Assembly (NCBI RefSeq): GCF_900101435.1
Contig: NZ_FMZH01000004.1
Coordinates: forward strand, 188,615 to 252,614
Origin: Pedobacter soli
GTDB taxonomy: Bacteria > Bacteroidota > Bacteroidia > Sphingobacteriales > Sphingobacteriaceae
Direction: 5' to 3'
Length of the DNA: 64,000 nt
A model generated the notes under the pieces. The model was given only the letters and a program-made list of their open reading frames with translations. It was not told where the DNA came from and did no database searches. This document shows positions 35,801 through 45,839 of the stretch, piece by piece. Each line of letters begins with the position of its first letter. The first letter of the stretch is position 1. The translations under genes were made by a program, and so were the position numbers.

Positions 35801-38182
35801 TTAAGGTGATTTACCTTTTTCCTTATCTAAAACAGTAAATACCTGCACCAGTCTTTCGCCGCTTTCATCAACCAAAGTTAAGGTGTGTTTTCCCGGTGGC
35901 GGATTAATGGCCAACTGGTGGAAATTGGTTGTAGTGGTTACGTATTCGTTATCAAGATGCCAGTATATTTTGGCGTGTGGGTTTCTGTGCGCAGCGTTGA
36001 GTACAATTTTTCCACGCGTACCATCGAGTTCAAGTGGGATGTACACTGTGGCGTTGTTTTTAGGATAGATGAGTTCCATCACACTGTTTCCGCCCGAAAC
36101 GTCGCAGCCACTTTTAAATGGGGGCAGGTCTTTGTAATCGCTGTTTTTGATTTTATAATAGTATTCCATTGCTGGTGGTAAAATAAACCAGCTCTTGTGC
36201 TGCATCTGGGTTACACTTTCGCATAAATCGGTTACCCGGTAAGCGCCCGTTTTATCGAGATGGATTAGTTTATGATATGGGCAAACAGCTGTTTTTTCGC
36301 CTGCTGGAGGTACCAGTTCTTCTACCACGTTTTCGCAATATTCGCCAGCTTTGTAGCCACTTTGCCTGCAGATTTTGAGTTTTTTTAATTTGGTTGCAGG
36401 TGTTTCGAACCATTTTCCGTTGGGTAACAGCCTGAAAATATCGAACATTACAGGGGCGGCAGCTTCAATTCCTACCAATCCCGGGCGACCTTCGCCATCG
36501 GCATTGCCAACCCAAACACAAACCACATAATTGGGGGTTAAACCCACTGCCCAGGCATCGCGGAAACCAAAACTGGTACCGGTTTTCCAGGCTATGCGTT
36601 GCGAAGATGAAAATTGCTCCCATAAACCCTCATCACCGGGCCGCATTACTTCTTCCATGGCATTAAAAGTGGCCCAGATAGCTCCATGATCTAAAAATGA
36701 ATTGCGCTGAAGATCGGTTTCATCTTTTTTATTGTCTTTAAGATAGCTGGCCTGAAGGTAATCATTAGGATTGTACAACCCTTTGTAGGTATTAAAATGG
36801 TTTAAAGTGCGCGCCATACCCATGTAGGTGTTGGCCAGATCCCACATGGTTACTTCGCTGCCACCTAAAATGAGCGATAAACCGTAATGATCTGCCGGTT
36901 GATTAAGCGTACTGATCCCGATTTTTTTGAGCTTATCGTAAAAACGTTCATACTTATATTGTTGCAGCATTTTTACAGCCGGAATGTTGAGCGAACGGCT
37001 TAAAGCTTTATCAGCAGCGATGGCGCCATCGTAACCTAAATCGTAATTTTGCGGCGAATAACCTGCAATTTGTGTCGGGATATCGGCAATCAAAGTGTGC
37101 GGTAGGATAAAGCCATCATTCATCATACTGGCATACAAAAGCGGTTTCAAAGTGCTCCCTGGACTGCGTAAAGCCTTTATCATATCTACATGGCTTTGCA
37201 GATCGGTATTTTCAGGTTGATAAATGTTACCCACGTAACTCACTACCTGGCGGGACCTAACGTCTAAAATCAACGCTGAAATATTGTTAATGTCGTTTGC
37301 CCGGTAGCGGTTATTGTACCGTTTTAAGATCGCGTTTACCTTGATCTGGATATTTTCATCTAAGGTTGAAGTAATTCTGGTCGAATTTACATCGAGGTTT
37401 TTCTGCTCTGCCTTAAAGCGATTTAACAAATGTGGTGCATTTTGCGGCAGGGGTAAAGGTTTGCCTGGAACAGGTTCTAGTTTGGATAAATTAGCGGTAG
37501 TTTGGTCGATATATTTCAATTTGACCAGTTTATCTAATAAATCGTTTCTTTTTTTGATCAGTTTTTCGGAATTTTTACCCGGATGCACCAGCGAAGGACT
37601 ATTGGGTAACACTGCAAGCGTAGCCGTTTCGCCCCATGAAAGCGTTTTGGCATCGCGACCATAATAGCGCCAGCTGGCAGCTTCCAAGCCTACCACGTTA
37701 CTCCCAAAAGGGGCATTGGCGGCATACAGGCCAATGATTTCATCTTTATTGTATTTAATTTCCAGTCGGATAGCCAGTATCACTTCCAGCAATTTTTGCC
37801 AGATGGTTCGATCTTGCTTACGCGAAAGTCGGATTACCTGCATGCTGAGCGTACTGCCACCACTTACCACACTTTTAGCCCTTAAATTTTGTTTCATGGC
37901 CCTGCCCATGGCCAAAAGATCGACGCCAAAATGATGATAGAATCTCTTATCCTCGAAGGCGATAATACAATCTTTAAATTTTACCGGTACCGAGTCGGCA
38001 ACCGGAAAACGCCATTGCCCATCGCTGGCTATTGCTGCACTTAGTAAATTACCATTGCGGGCTTCGATAACATAAGAGGTAGGCGTTTTAAAAAGCTTTG
38101 CCGGTAGGGAAAAAAGAAATACCAAAAGCAGCACCACACACAAAAAATCGGAAATCAGGAATGCTTTTGGTATTTTGTTCAT
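35801..38182 (-). CDS. pbpC: Penicillin-binding protein 1C
   Basis: 793 residues. One N-terminal membrane anchor (about 8-28) precedes a GT51 transglycosylase (about 50-220, E-D-K-R-F-Y-H-H-F-G-V-D, G-G-S-T-L-S-M-Q-V-I-R). The transpeptidase domain has the active-site S-T-L-K (Ser343-Lys346) and K-T-G-T-S-F-G-F-R-D. The last 100 residues are the BiPBP C-terminal domain. It makes peptidoglycan in the periplasm. In many Gram-negatives pbpC pairs with an alpha-2-macroglobulin gene, as it does here with the gene at 39058, though one extra gene lies between. All catalytic motifs look intact. Confidence 0.95.
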   Translation of the reverse strand: MNKIPKAFLISDFLCVVLLLVFLFSLPAKLFKTPTSYVIEARNGNLLSAAIASDGQWRFPVADSVPVKFKDCIIAFEDKRFYHHFGVDLLAMGRAMKQNLRAKSVVSGGSTLSMQVIRLSRKQDRTIWQKLLEVILAIRLEIKYNKDEIIGLYAANAPFGSNVVGLEAASWRYYGRDAKTLSWGETATLAVLPNSPSLVHPGKNSEKLIKKRNDLLDKLVKLKYIDQTTANLSKLEPVPGKPLPLPQNAPHLLNRFKAEQKNLDVNSTRITSTLDENIQIKVNAILKRYNNRYRANDINNISALILDVRSRQVVSYVGNIYQPENTDLQSHVDMIKALRSPGSTLKPLLYASMMNDGFILPHTLIADIPTQIAGYSPQNYDLGYDGAIAADKALSRSLNIPAVKMLQQYKYERFYDKLKKIGISTLNQPADHYGLSLILGGSEVTMWDLANTYMGMARTLNHFNTYKGLYNPNDYLQASYLKDNKKDETDLQRNSFLDHGAIWATFNAMEEVMRPGDEGLWEQFSSSQRIAWKTGTSFGFRDAWAVGLTPNYVVCVWVGNADGEGRPGLVGIEAAAPVMFDIFRLLPNGKWFETPATKLKKLKICRQSGYKAGEYCENVVEELVPPAGEKTAVCPYHKLIHLDKTGAYRVTDLCESVTQMQHKSWFILPPAMEYYYKIKNSDYKDLPPFKSGCDVSGGNSVMELIYPKNNATVYIPLELDGTRGKIVLNAAHRNPHAKIYWHLDNEYVTTTTNFHQLAINPPPGKHTLTLVDESGERLVQVFTVLDKEKGKSP

Positions 38183-38196
38183 TGGTTTTTTGAGTG

Positions 38197-38262
38197 TACT
38201 GGTTGGTGTGCCATAAATCCAGTTTTTATTTGCCGGTCGGTGCGGACACCAACCGATAGTTT
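38197..38262. repeat. Intergenic repeat, copy 1 (flanks 38324-38959)
   Basis: Starts with tactggttggtgt (38197-38209), which is found again exactly at 38985-38997. Its ggttggtgt (38201-38209) is the perfect reverse complement of acaccaacc (38246-38254), and ccgatagttt follows. The copy beyond the next gene has the same layout and related, not identical, inner sequence. Confidence 0.65.
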
Positions 38263-38323
38263 AAGTGTTGTTATTAAATAAGTAAAGGCTAATTTGTTGT
38301 TACGGGTCATCGATTGGTATCAA

Positions 38324-38959
38324 TCATTTATCAAGACCATTATTTAATATCGTTTCAAAAACAGGTTGGAAATACATTAAGACCTTATCGTTTGCTAGTT
38401 TGTAATTTTCTTTATCCAGAATCACATCATCGAATTTGTGATTTTTATAGCTTGGAGACAGAAGTATTTTAAAATCATTGCTTCCTTTTAAATACTTGAT
38501 TAGCGAAAAATTATAGAACAAAATTGGTCGTTTATCATACATACTCAATGTTGCAATGCCAAAATCGTGATTGAAACCATCAAACATTTGCATAGGATCT
38601 GTTAGGGTATAGGCATTCTTCTTTCTAATGATTATAATTTGATCCAGGTTATTTTTAATGCAGAAATCTTCAGCATAAGCAACCATTTTTTTGTATTTAT
38701 ACCGTTGTGGAAAATATTCAAGCTCATTAAAATCGAAGTTTTCAAATTGCTTATTCTCAATGTTTTTTTTATTTAAATAAGTTGTTAAATAAGTTAACAG
38801 ATTAAAATTTAGGTCGTTTTCGGCAAGAACTTTTGTTTTAAAGGCTCCCTTAAGATAAACGTAACCCATTTGGTAATTAACGTCTGATACAATTCCGGTT
38901 TTTTGTGCAATTGCACAAAATGGAATAAGAAAAACCAGAATTGTGATTTTAATTTTCAT
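38324..38959 (-). CDS. Secreted protein of unknown function
   Basis: 211 residues. It has a signal peptide ending in C-A-I-A-Q (MKIKITILVFLIPFCAIAQ). The mature protein is lysine- and tyrosine-rich with no family motif I can name. It contains I-I-I-I-R-K-K-N-A-Y-T-L-T-D and D-K-R-P-I-L-F-Y-N-F-S-L-I-K-Y, a mixed alpha/beta pattern. AT content is higher than in the genes on either side. It lies between the alpha-2-macroglobulin and pbpC genes on the same strand, and both of its flanks hold related repeats, so it may have been inserted there. It could be periplasmic and work with the two neighbours, or be a passenger. Confidence 0.75.
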   Translation of the reverse strand: MKIKITILVFLIPFCAIAQKTGIVSDVNYQMGYVYLKGAFKTKVLAENDLNFNLLTYLTTYLNKKNIENKQFENFDFNELEYFPQRYKYKKMVAYAEDFCIKNNLDQIIIIRKKNAYTLTDPMQMFDGFNHDFGIATLSMYDKRPILFYNFSLIKYLKGSNDFKILLSPSYKNHKFDDVILDKENYKLANDKVLMYFQPVFETILNNGLDK

Positions 38960-38984
38960 TTGAGGTTATCTTTTTTTAATTATC

Positions 38985-39055
38985 TACTGGTTGGTGTCTT
39001 CACCAACCAGCGTTTACTATCCTTTTCATTTGGTGAGACATCGACCAATAGTGTT
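38985..39055. repeat. Intergenic repeat, copy 2 with perfect hairpin
   Basis: ctggttggtg (38987-38996) and caccaaccag (39001-39010) form a perfect 10-bp stem with a 4-base loop. The following part (ggtgagacatcgaccaatagtg) is related to ggtgcggacaccaaccgatag of copy 1. It lies between the alpha-2-macroglobulin stop and the start of the secreted-protein gene. Confidence 0.7.
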
Positions 39056-39057
39056 TT

Positions 39058-42000
39058 CTATTTTACCACCTGCACCCATTTACCAGGCTGTGTTGCCGAA
39101 ATATCATTATTGTACATGGCTTCGCATTGAACTGCCGACAGATAATATTTGCCCAAATATGAAGCATTCAGTAATACCTTATAAACCAAACTTTCGCCTT
39201 CTCTAATATTAAAATAGGTGAAAACGCGGTCGTCTCGAATATCCTGATAGGTAAAAGGAGAGGAGGCCAGCATACTCTGATTATCATTTAATCTGGTATT
39301 GATGATTTCCCATCCCGAAGGGAAAATCTGTGTTAAGGCCATTTGCTCATATAAGCCCATTCGCCCCGGATTTTTAACCGTAACTTCTGCATAAAAATCT
39401 GTGCCTTGTTTGATCGTAGTCGGATCGATTACCGTTCCGTTTAAGCGCTTGTATATTACATTCATATCCAGCACATCAGATCGGTTGGGCAGAAAATTAT
39501 TCTGTCCGGCAACAGGCTGACCCGCTAAAACCAAACGCACAAACAGCACATTATTGCCATTATTGGTAACTGATGCTGTGCTGCCTTTAAAGTTTACCGG
39601 TGTACTGTTAATGTATTGGTTGCTGTTAACCGGGGCCGATTTTCCATCCAGTACATATTGATATTGCAATTTATTGGCCGATTGATTGGTGCCGCAGAAT
39701 TTGGCAATGGCCAATAAGCTGTAGGCGGTGGTTTGCGTACTGTACCAGGTATTTTCGCCTAGTTTAGCCGCTAAAGGTTGCAATAAACCGGCTGCTTTGG
39801 CTTTTTGTCCGAGTAGGGTAAGTGTTTCTAAAATCATGGCCTGATCACGGACATCTGAACCATAAGTGCCACCTAATTGCTTATAAGCTTCAATTGAAGT
39901 ATCTAAACCTCTGATCATATTTTGGGCTACCTCATTTTGTCCGGCCAGTTTATAAGCTGCTGCCAAGCGCCATTTAGCTGCTACCGATAAGTACTCAAAG
40001 GCTTTTAAACGGTTCATGGCCGCCATTTCAGGTTTTTTGGCCAGGGCCAGCATATATAAGCGGTAAGCTTGCGATAAGTCGCCGCCATAAAAGTTATTGC
40101 TGTTTGGTGCCCAGTTTGCGGCTTTCGATTTTTGGTAACGTAAAAGATCATCTAACAGGCCAACCGGAAGGGTATAACCTGCGTTTTGGGCTTCAACTAA
40201 AAAGTGACCGGCATAATTACTTCCCCATTCATCGGCACTGCCTTCGCCCGGCCAGTAAGATAAGCCACCTTCGGTAGTCTGGAAACCTTTAAGTCTGTTA
40301 ATACCAGCTTTAATATTTTTCTCTGTAGCTGCTTTTTGCTGCTCATTAAGTGCGCTGAGCCTGTCGAGGTACAATTGCGGAAAAATGCCCGAAGTAGTCT
40401 GTTCGACACAACCGTGCGGATACTGGATCAGGTAACCCAATCGTTTGCTAAGGTTAATGGCCGGGATCGATGAAACTTCGAGTGCACCCGAATTGGTCCC
40501 CACCATTCCGATAGGTTGATAATTTACCGCCCATTTGGTATGCGGTTGAACGGTTGCCGATACGACATTGGTAACGTAAGGATTCGGATTTCTGATGTCC
40601 ATTTCCACATCGTAATCGGTACGTTCGCCACCACTGGTTGCAATTACCTTAACTTTAGCAATGCCCACATTATTTGGTGCTTTTACTTCAAAATAAGCCA
40701 TTTGCTCGCCCGTTTGTTTGTAGTACAGCTGTTGCTTGTTGTTGCCCTGAACCACTAAATTACTGGCCTGCAACTGTACTGAAACATTTTTAAGGTTGGC
40801 TTCGGTAGCAAAAACCGTTACCGGAAGTGTAAAAGTTTCGCCCGGACCAATTACCCGCGGTAAGGTAGCCAATACCATTAAAGGTTTTTTAACCTGTACC
40901 GCTTTCTCGGCAAAGCCATAAGCAGCATCCTGACCAGCCACCACCATTGCCCTCACTGAGCCAATGTATTGTGGTAGTTTAAATTTGTGGGTTTTGCTTT
41001 CGCCTTTGCCAATGGTAAATGGCCCCATAAATTTAACAACAGCCTTAAAACGGTTTGCTTTAGCAGGATTGAGGTTTTTATTGATGCTTCCATCACCACC
41101 AATGCTTAAAATCCGTTCTAAATTTCCGCCCCAGGCACCCAATACATAATCAAATAGATCCCAGGTTTTAACCCCCAAACCTTCGCGTGCATAGAAAGCG
41201 CTGTGCGGATCAGGTGTTTTAAAACGGGTAAGATCGAGCAAACCTTCATCAACCAAAGCAATGGTATAAGTCATGGCCTTGCCGTTCTGTTCGCCTACGG
41301 TAATGGTATTTTCAGTCTCCGGTTTAATTTTATCGGCCATTTTTATGGTGGGTTTTAAAATGGTTTGCGGATCTTCTACCGATAGCGGAATAGCTCCATA
41401 CATTCGGATTGGTAGATCATTTACCGTTTGAGCATGCGGTTGTAAGAGTGTAATGTTGGCAAAAACATTTGGCGCCATTTCTTTTTCGGCCTTGAACTTA
41501 AACTGTGTTTGTCCGGCTTTGGTATCAACCCAGAAAGTTTTAAGCACACGGCTGCCATTTTCGATAGAGATTAATGCCCGGCCATCTTTTCCTGTTGGAA
41601 TGGTGAGTGTAATGTCTTCGCCTACTGTAAATTTCTCTTTATTGGCTGTGAAAGAGAGCATCGAAGCTTCGGTCGGATTGCTTCCTTGCTCACGCTGCGC
41701 CCAGCCCGGCCAATCTACGTAAACAGATTTGCCGGTTACATGGCCGCCATTGATATCGCGTACCAGGATGAGGTAACGGCCCCATTCGGGTTCATTAACG
41801 CGTAAATTCCAGCTTCCTTTACCGTTGGTAAGGTTAACCTGATGGCTTTCTACAAGTTTATTATATTGGTTTTGGGTAAAATTAGCATAAGTATACTGAT
41901 CATCTTGTTCCCACCACCAGCGCCATTGCGTTTTATACAATTCAACCTGAACGGTCTTGCTGCCACTCAACAGCTTGCCATCGGTATTTACATTTACAAT

Positions 42001-44649
42001 TTCGATCTTATGATCCTGCCCGGTAACCAGCATGCCACTTAAACGGTCGCCTTTTGCCGGACGTATACCCAGATAACTGCTGTACACATGGTAAGGGATA
42101 CTAAAATTATCGATACTGAAGTTACCTCCGGGCTCGAAAACCTTGGTGGTGAAATTTGCCCGCAATACTCCTGGTGCAGTATTGTTCTCATTCAGATTGG
42201 TATTTACCTGTGCCGAACCATTTTGATTTAAAGTACCTTCAAAGATGGTTTTAACCTGCGACTCGAAATTTACAGTTGGATTATCAAAACTAAAACCTTC
42301 AAAACCTTTAAACTTGGTTTCGGTGGTATTTAAATTCACATCTACCTTGGCTTTCAGGTTTTGGGCTACAGCGCCAAAGAGCCATTTGGCCGATAGGGTA
42401 GCGGCAGAAGTACCACTGGTTAAATAAGGTCTGTTACCAACATTGAAATCGATTTTAAGGCGGTTAGGCATAACCGTCTCAATTTTAAGTGTTTTGGTGA
42501 AAGTAGCTCCGCCGGCTTTTACTTTGGCCATCCAGTTACCTGTTGGAGCTGTATTATCAGTTGCAGTCTTAAACGTATAGAAACCGTTAAGTGGTTTGCC
42601 ATTAATCAGGCGTTTATACAACTGGCCTTTTGGATTATAAAACTCCATCGTTACCGGATAATTTGCCGGAAGTTTCTTGAGTTTATCTTCGAGCACAAAG
42701 GAAACAAATAAGCTGTCGCCCGGACGCCAAACACCTCGCTCGCCATAAATAAAACCCTTTAAGCCGCTTTGCACCACATCGCCACCTACGTCGAAACGGC
42801 TTAATGGCAGCGAACTGCCATCATCGAGCTTTAAATAACCACGTTCTGAACCATTTTTTGCAATCAGTAAAAATGGCTGGCGTTTTAAATCAAACCTGGC
42901 CAAACCATCACCATCCGTTTTGGTGGTGAAAATAATCTGTTTCTGGTAATCCATCAGCTCCAGATTTACGCCACTCAATGGTTTGGCAGTTAATAAATCG
43001 GTAGCCACTACCAGCATCGAATTATCATTACCGCGTTTGGCAACTAAACCAATGTTCGAGGCAATTAAGTTTCTGCTGGCCCAGCGCTGATTGGTGTAGA
43101 AAGATGGGGTACAAGGATTGTCCTTATCGTTCCATCTGTAATTTGAAGGGTAATAGTTGTTGTAGCGCGACCAGAAATCGTCGTCTTCATCAATTTTTTC
43201 ACCATAACCTTCGTAATCTCCATATTCGGCGCCATCTTCGCCTTCATCAGCTTTTTCTTCGCCAGCTTTACAGTTATAAGCATTGTATTCCTGCCTGAAC
43301 GCAATGGTAACGCGGTACATCGCACCAGGCTCCGTGCGGATCATCTTGTCCAGATCGAGCGTAAAACGGTTCTTTTTGTGCAGATTAAGCGCTTTATCCT
43401 CATCTAAACGCACGGTTTTCTGTAAAATGGGCTTGGCCACCCTGCGCAACTCGTTGCCATCTTTATAACTGTTTGTCTGGAAGAACTGCGGAATATTGTT
43501 TTCGTAAATCTTAATTACAGTTACATCAACTGCTTTCAGGTTAATGGCTTCGAAAGGTAAGACCAGTTTGCCTGAATTGGGTAGAATAGAACCACCACCG
43601 GAGATTGTTACTGCAGGTAGCTTATCTTCAAAAACGAGGTTGGCCATTTTACCTGTGGCCAGTTTTTTGCCATTGATGTTTTCGATACCGGCATTGGCAT
43701 TTAAGGCATAGTTACCTTTAAGCTCTTCGGCAGCGTAAACCTTAACCTGACTGGCATCAATCGTGTAGCGTAGATCGCTCAAATTCCCCAGTGTAATCAT
43801 ACCGGTTAAATCCTGCCCAACACCAATAGGCTCTGAAAATTGCACCAGGGCATAATCTTCCTCACCCTGAATGGCTTTAATGTCGAGAATTTCGAATTTG
43901 TTGAGTGCCGGAACCCTGATTTCTTCGCTCCCTTTTTGGTCGGCATCAATGGCGTCGCCATTCCAGTCTATTTTTAAAGTCTGGTCGCTTCCGGTTTTCT
44001 TAATGCTGTCTATTGTAAATTTAGAGGTGTTTTTTGCCGGATCGTGCTGCCATTTTACTTTTAATTTTTGGTCGAAATCGAGCTCAATGGTTTTTTCTAT
44101 TTTACTGGTTTCTTCCACGTCGGCAGTGGCTACTTCACCGGTTAGCTTCATATAATCGAGCGCGGTATTGTTTTGTGAAACGAGCCCGTTTTGAGAGAGC
44201 ATGATACCAGGTGTAATTACTTTAAACTCAAAGTCGAAATCTTCGAGCCCTTTTTCAGTAGCCGAAACTTCTGAAAGTTTAAAGGTAGCTTCGTAGTTTT
44301 TGCCTGGTTTGAGGTTTTCATCTGGCCTGAATTCTATCGTCTGCGGATCAATCCAATAGGCTTTTCCGGAAATAGAAGGAGAGAAATCGAACAATTCGCG
44401 CGAATCGGCTTTGCCGAGATCCTGCATGCCGGTTGCTGCATTGGCCAGGTGCACACGGATAAAACTTTTTTTCGAAATGGTACCCGAAGTATAAGCCTCG
44501 ATGTATTTGGCGTAAGCCTGGTTTTCTTCGTTTGTTTTTTTCTTCTTGTTAAAATATACAAAAAGAATAGCGGCAATTGAAACCAAGAGGAGTCCGCCAA
44601 AGATTAATCTCTTTTTTGATGATGATCGGTAACTAGATGGATTTTCCAT
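39058..44649 (-). CDS. Bacterial alpha-2-macroglobulin family protein
   Basis: 1863 residues from the ATG at 44649. A longer frame to 44742 exists, but this start puts a charged stretch and a single transmembrane helix (L-I-F-G-G-L-L-L-V-S-I-A-A-I-L-F-V-Y-F) at the N-terminus, as expected for an inner-membrane-anchored periplasmic protein. Macroglobulin-like beta domains fill most of the length. The thioester motif G-C-V-E-Q is intact (Cys1414, Gln1417) and followed by the all-helical thioester domain (to about 1700) and a receptor-like C-terminal domain. Such proteins trap foreign proteases and are thought to guard the cell wall with PBP1C, encoded downstream. An acidic low-complexity stretch (Glu/Asp/Tyr-rich) is seen near residues 445-490. 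Confidence 0.94.
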   Translation of the reverse strand: MENPSSYRSSSKKRLIFGGLLLVSIAAILFVYFNKKKKTNEENQAYAKYIEAYTSGTISKKSFIRVHLANAATGMQDLGKADSRELFDFSPSISGKAYWIDPQTIEFRPDENLKPGKNYEATFKLSEVSATEKGLEDFDFEFKVITPGIMLSQNGLVSQNNTALDYMKLTGEVATADVEETSKIEKTIELDFDQKLKVKWQHDPAKNTSKFTIDSIKKTGSDQTLKIDWNGDAIDADQKGSEEIRVPALNKFEILDIKAIQGEEDYALVQFSEPIGVGQDLTGMITLGNLSDLRYTIDASQVKVYAAEELKGNYALNANAGIENINGKKLATGKMANLVFEDKLPAVTISGGGSILPNSGKLVLPFEAINLKAVDVTVIKIYENNIPQFFQTNSYKDGNELRRVAKPILQKTVRLDEDKALNLHKKNRFTLDLDKMIRTEPGAMYRVTIAFRQEYNAYNCKAGEEKADEGEDGAEYGDYEGYGEKIDEDDDFWSRYNNYYPSNYRWNDKDNPCTPSFYTNQRWASRNLIASNIGLVAKRGNDNSMLVVATDLLTAKPLSGVNLELMDYQKQIIFTTKTDGDGLARFDLKRQPFLLIAKNGSERGYLKLDDGSSLPLSRFDVGGDVVQSGLKGFIYGERGVWRPGDSLFVSFVLEDKLKKLPANYPVTMEFYNPKGQLYKRLINGKPLNGFYTFKTATDNTAPTGNWMAKVKAGGATFTKTLKIETVMPNRLKIDFNVGNRPYLTSGTSAATLSAKWLFGAVAQNLKAKVDVNLNTTETKFKGFEGFSFDNPTVNFESQVKTIFEGTLNQNGSAQVNTNLNENNTAPGVLRANFTTKVFEPGGNFSIDNFSIPYHVYSSYLGIRPAKGDRLSGMLVTGQDHKIEIVNVNTDGKLLSGSKTVQVELYKTQWRWWWEQDDQYTYANFTQNQYNKLVESHQVNLTNGKGSWNLRVNEPEWGRYLILVRDINGGHVTGKSVYVDWPGWAQREQGSNPTEASMLSFTANKEKFTVGEDITLTIPTGKDGRALISIENGSRVLKTFWVDTKAGQTQFKFKAEKEMAPNVFANITLLQPHAQTVNDLPIRMYGAIPLSVEDPQTILKPTIKMADKIKPETENTITVGEQNGKAMTYTIALVDEGLLDLTRFKTPDPHSAFYAREGLGVKTWDLFDYVLGAWGGNLERILSIGGDGSINKNLNPAKANRFKAVVKFMGPFTIGKGESKTHKFKLPQYIGSVRAMVVAGQDAAYGFAEKAVQVKKPLMVLATLPRVIGPGETFTLPVTVFATEANLKNVSVQLQASNLVVQGNNKQQLYYKQTGEQMAYFEVKAPNNVGIAKVKVIATSGGERTDYDVEMDIRNPNPYVTNVVSATVQPHTKWAVNYQPIGMVGTNSGALEVSSIPAINLSKRLGYLIQYPHGCVEQTTSGIFPQLYLDRLSALNEQQKAATEKNIKAGINRLKGFQTTEGGLSYWPGEGSADEWGSNYAGHFLVEAQNAGYTLPVGLLDDLLRYQKSKAANWAPNSNNFYGGDLSQAYRLYMLALAKKPEMAAMNRLKAFEYLSVAAKWRLAAAYKLAGQNEVAQNMIRGLDTSIEAYKQLGGTYGSDVRDQAMILETLTLLGQKAKAAGLLQPLAAKLGENTWYSTQTTAYSLLAIAKFCGTNQSANKLQYQYVLDGKSAPVNSNQYINSTPVNFKGSTASVTNNGNNVLFVRLVLAGQPVAGQNNFLPNRSDVLDMNVIYKRLNGTVIDPTTIKQGTDFYAEVTVKNPGRMGLYEQMALTQIFPSGWEIINTRLNDNQSMLASSPFTYQDIRDDRVFTYFNIREGESLVYKVLLNASYLGKYYLSAVQCEAMYNNDISATQPGKWVQVVK

Positions 44650-44784
44650 AGGTATTTTAGGTAATTTGAATGAAAAATAACTAAAATTCACGTTAAATAG
44701 AATAATGTTGAAAATTAGCGTGCTTAACTTGTTCCTTTCCACAGTTTTGGATAAGTTTACAGCCGTTAACCAAAATAATCCCTT

Positions 44785-45210
44785 ATGATCAAGAAAATAT
44801 TTGTTTTATCTGCTTTAATTTTAGGAACCGTACATTTTTCTTTTGCACAAAAAACTGAAGTTGAGGCAGCTGTAACGAAATTAACCAAACTGATGGTTAC
44901 GCCAGATAGTTCAGCGCTGGATAAATTAATCCTCCCAAATTTGAGCTACGGCCATTCGAGTGGGAAAATACAGACTAAGCAAGAGTTTTTGCACTCTTTA
45001 CTTTCTGGTGAATCAGATTTTGTAGATATAAATTTAACCGATCAGTCGGTTATCCTTCAAAATAAAACCGCATTGGTACGCCATACTTTAAACGCGAAAA
45101 CCAATGATAAAAATGTACCTGGAAATGTGAAATTGTATATTTTGCTGATTTGGAGCAAAGAAAAAGCAGGGTGGAAGTTACTGGGCAGACAAGCGGTAAA
45201 GGTACCTTAG
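44785..45210 (+). CDS. Secreted NTF2-like protein (DUF4440 type)
   Basis: 141 residues with a signal peptide (MIKKIFVLSALILGTVHFSFAQ). The mature part (A-V-T-K-L-T-K-L-M-V, L-S-Y-G-H-S-S-G-K, A-L-V-R-H-T-L-N-A, W-K-L-L-G-R-Q-A-V-K) matches the SnoaL/DUF4440 cone fold. Members act as small-molecule binding or isomerase-like proteins; no catalytic residue can be named. It is divergent from the alpha-2-macroglobulin gene across 135 bp, so the two could share a control region. Confidence 0.82.
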   Translation: MIKKIFVLSALILGTVHFSFAQKTEVEAAVTKLTKLMVTPDSSALDKLILPNLSYGHSSGKIQTKQEFLHSLLSGESDFVDINLTDQSVILQNKTALVRHTLNAKTNDKNVPGNVKLYILLIWSKEKAGWKLLGRQAVKVP

Positions 45211-45212
45211 TT

Positions 45213-45322
45213 TAGTTTGGAGTTTGCAGTTCTGGATGCAGAAGTAGCGATATAGCTAAGGTTGTAAACTTCCATTAGTTTGGAGTTTTCAGTTCTGGAT
45301 GCAGAAGTAGCGATATTGCTAA
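45213..45322. repeat. Pair of 47-bp direct repeats
   Basis: The 47-bp units at 45213-45259 and 45276-45322 differ at only two positions (gtttgcag/gttttcag and tatagc/tattgc). A partial reverse copy of the unit start (ctccaaactccca) lies at about 45356. The array sits between the stops of two convergent genes and seems to be a local duplication. Confidence 0.8.
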
Positions 45323-45368
45323 AGCTACATATCTGGAAGTTCCAAACGCTCCACTCCAAACTCCCAAC

Positions 45369-45773
45369 TTATTTAATCATTACCCCCGGGCGGTTTACCA
45401 GTGGGATTTTAATCAAATTAGAATCGATAATGCTTTCGGGAAGGAAAATGAATTTCTTATCGTAAATGGTGCCGTCAATGTAATAGCTCAGCCAGTATTC
45501 GTTGGTTAGGCCAAAAACTTCGGGATCTATGGCTTCAACACCGGCAAAAGACTGCGCTTCCATATCGCCAATAAAATGCCTTAAAACAGAGGTTTTTACC
45601 TGTTTTCCATCTTTTTCACCATAACCTTTAGAGCTAATCAGAACATTGGTAATGGGCTCATTTTTTAGGTTAACAAGGTAAACCGTCCAGTTTTTTACTT
45701 CCGGCGTTTCACTCATCAGCACAACGGCCATGGCAATATCTTCAACTGTATTTTCTGGTAAATCTGATTTCAA
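45369..45773 (-). CDS. Conserved hypothetical protein
   Basis: 134 residues from a TTG start at 45773; the only in-frame ATG near the front is at 45731 and would remove a plausible N-terminus (M-K-S-D-L-P-E-N-T-V-E-D). No signal peptide or membrane segment. The sequence (N-W-T-V-Y-L-V-N-L-K-N-E-P-I, L-I-S-S-K-G-Y-G-E-K-D-G, L-P-E-S-I-I, I-P-L-V-N-R-P-G-V) looks like a short conserved cytoplasmic protein of Bacteroidota often found near housekeeping genes; I do not know its function. It lies downstream of topA on the same strand, 160 bp away. Confidence 0.75.
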   Translation of the reverse strand: MKSDLPENTVEDIAMAVVLMSETPEVKNWTVYLVNLKNEPITNVLISSKGYGEKDGKQVKTSVLRHFIGDMEAQSFAGVEAIDPEVFGLTNEYWLSYYIDGTIYDKKFIFLPESIIDSNLIKIPLVNRPGVMIK

Positions 45774-45839
45774 AGGGGGTAACTGTTTAAATTGTTTAAT
45801 CGGTTAATTGTATAACTTTTAAAATTTGAATTTAATCTG

